Shown here one piece after another: positions 14,405 to 15,020 of a stretch of DNA of 15,020 bases. Location of the stretch: the NCBI GenBank assembly GCA_045579195.1, contig JAZNLR010000138.1, forward strand, positions 1 through 15,020, given 5' to 3'. This DNA is from JAZNLR01 sp045579195 (GTDB lineage Bacteria > Bacillota > Clostridia > Christensenellales > CAMQZB01). The stretch's first letter is position 1. Each line of letters opens with the position of its first letter. The translations under genes were made by a program, and so were the position numbers. The notes below the pieces were generated by a model, which did not search any database, was not told the DNA's origin, and saw only the letters and a list, made by a program, of their open reading frames with translations.

Positions 14405-15020
14405 TTAAAACGTCCGCTCGCGAACGAACGTAACAAAAGAAGAAAAGGTTTTTGCGCGTTCCCCAAACGGAAGCAAAATTTCTTGAAGCTCTTGCAAAAG
14501 CCCGTCAGCAAGCGCGATTGCGCCCTTCAAACCCAACAGCGAAACAGAAGTAAGCTTCCCCTCTTTTTCATCTTTCCCCGTTGTCTTCCCGAGATCTTTT
14601 CCACCTGTCACGTCCAAGATGTCGTCCGTAACCTGGAAGAGAACGCCGAGTTTTTGCCCAAATTTGGAAAGAATTTCAAGCTCTTGTTCGCTCGCTCCTC
14701 CGAGGATTGCCCCAACGAGGATCGCTCCTTCAATGAGGTCGGCAGTTTTGTGTCGCTGAACGTACGACAGGCGCTCTTTCGAAGTGCTCTTTTCTTTTTC
14801 ACAGGCGATATCTTCCGCCTGCCCTGCAATCATTCCGCTTGCGCCTGCCTTTCTCGCAAGCAAGGCCGCCGCCTTTCTCTCTCTCTCGGAACGGATGTCG
14901 TCCAACATCAACTCAAATGCAAGATTCAAGAGCGCATCTCCGCTTAAAACCGCTTCTGCCTCTCCGAACACCTTGTGACTCGTGGGCTTTCCGCGGCGCA
15001 AGTCATCATTGTCCATGCAA
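14405..15020 (-). CDS. ispA: Farnesyl/geranyl diphosphate synthase (3' part, cut by window edge)
   Basis: This is the C-terminal part of a trans-prenyl diphosphate synthase, which condenses isopentenyl diphosphate with allylic diphosphates. The window edge cuts the gene inside the first aspartate-rich motif: the visible part begins CMDNDDLRRGKPT, the end of the usual DDLPxMDNDDLRRGKPT. The second motif, FQVTDDILD, and the Lys of SHKVFGEAEAVLSGD are present, and the end of the protein is of normal length. The upstream portion lies outside the window. Its place just before OLE RNA, oapA and dxs matches the known OLE locus and links the RNA with isoprenoid synthesis. Confidence 0.95.
   Translation of the reverse strand, partial: CMDNDDLRRGKPTSHKVFGEAEAVLSGDALLNLAFELMLDDIRSERERKAAALLARKAGASGMIAGQAEDIACEKEKSTSKERLSYVQRHKTADLIEGAILVGAILGGASEQELEILSKFGQKLGVLFQVTDDILDVTGGKDLGKTTGKDEKEGKLTSVSLLGLKGAIALADGLLQELQEILLPFGERAKTFSSFVTFVRERTF

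Overview
The window looks like chromosomal core DNA from a low-to-mid GC Firmicute, most likely an anaerobic member of the Clostridia. The evidence is the gene order ispA - (OLE RNA - oapA) - dxs - tlyA - nadK - argR - recN, which is the classic Firmicutes order; strong AGGAGG-type ribosome sites; sigma-A promoters of TTGNNN-17-TATAAT type; a SpoVB-type flippase; and a DUF421/DUF4363 gene pair. No insertion sequence, prophage or CRISPR array is visible.

Left part (1-5741). A minus-strand pair encodes an iron-containing alcohol dehydrogenase followed by a small triple-LysM protein. Divergent from it, on the plus strand, are a SpoVB/MATE-like flippase and an ECF-transporter S component (folate family by pattern). 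Then come an XRE regulator with its own promoter, a palindromic putative operator and a terminator, and a translationally coupled DUF421-DUF4363 membrane pair.

Middle (5742-6284). A 540-base gap without a convincing gene holds a near-consensus extended -10 promoter (TTGACA-16-TGC-TATAAT written so that TGC ends the spacer), a long run of strongly paired sequence and a strong terminator with nine T's. I read it as a gene for a structured RNA of about 470 nt that I cannot assign to a known family.

Right part (6285-15020, all on the minus strand, so transcription runs from right to left). The order is ispA (cut by the window edge), OLE RNA, oapA, dxs and tlyA, then a terminator that overlaps the tlyA stop codon. 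A new promoter then drives nadK, argR, recN and asnA. The region 13769-14350 has no gene but occupies the diagnostic OLE RNA position. Its two ends are perfectly complementary over 8 bp, it has a dedicated extended -10 promoter, and it is followed by a gene for an OapA-like membrane protein. OLE (ornate, large, extremophilic) RNA with OapA is a known membrane ribonucleoprotein linked to stress and Mg2+ homeostasis in Bacillus halodurans. Its linkage to isoprenoid genes (ispA, dxs) is preserved here. The position next to recN, where spore-formers usually carry spoIVB and spo0A, is taken by asnA.

The best candidates for unusual biology are the OLE RNA/OapA module and the second, unassigned structured RNA. 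Both are driven by a promoter with the same TGCTATAAT core.
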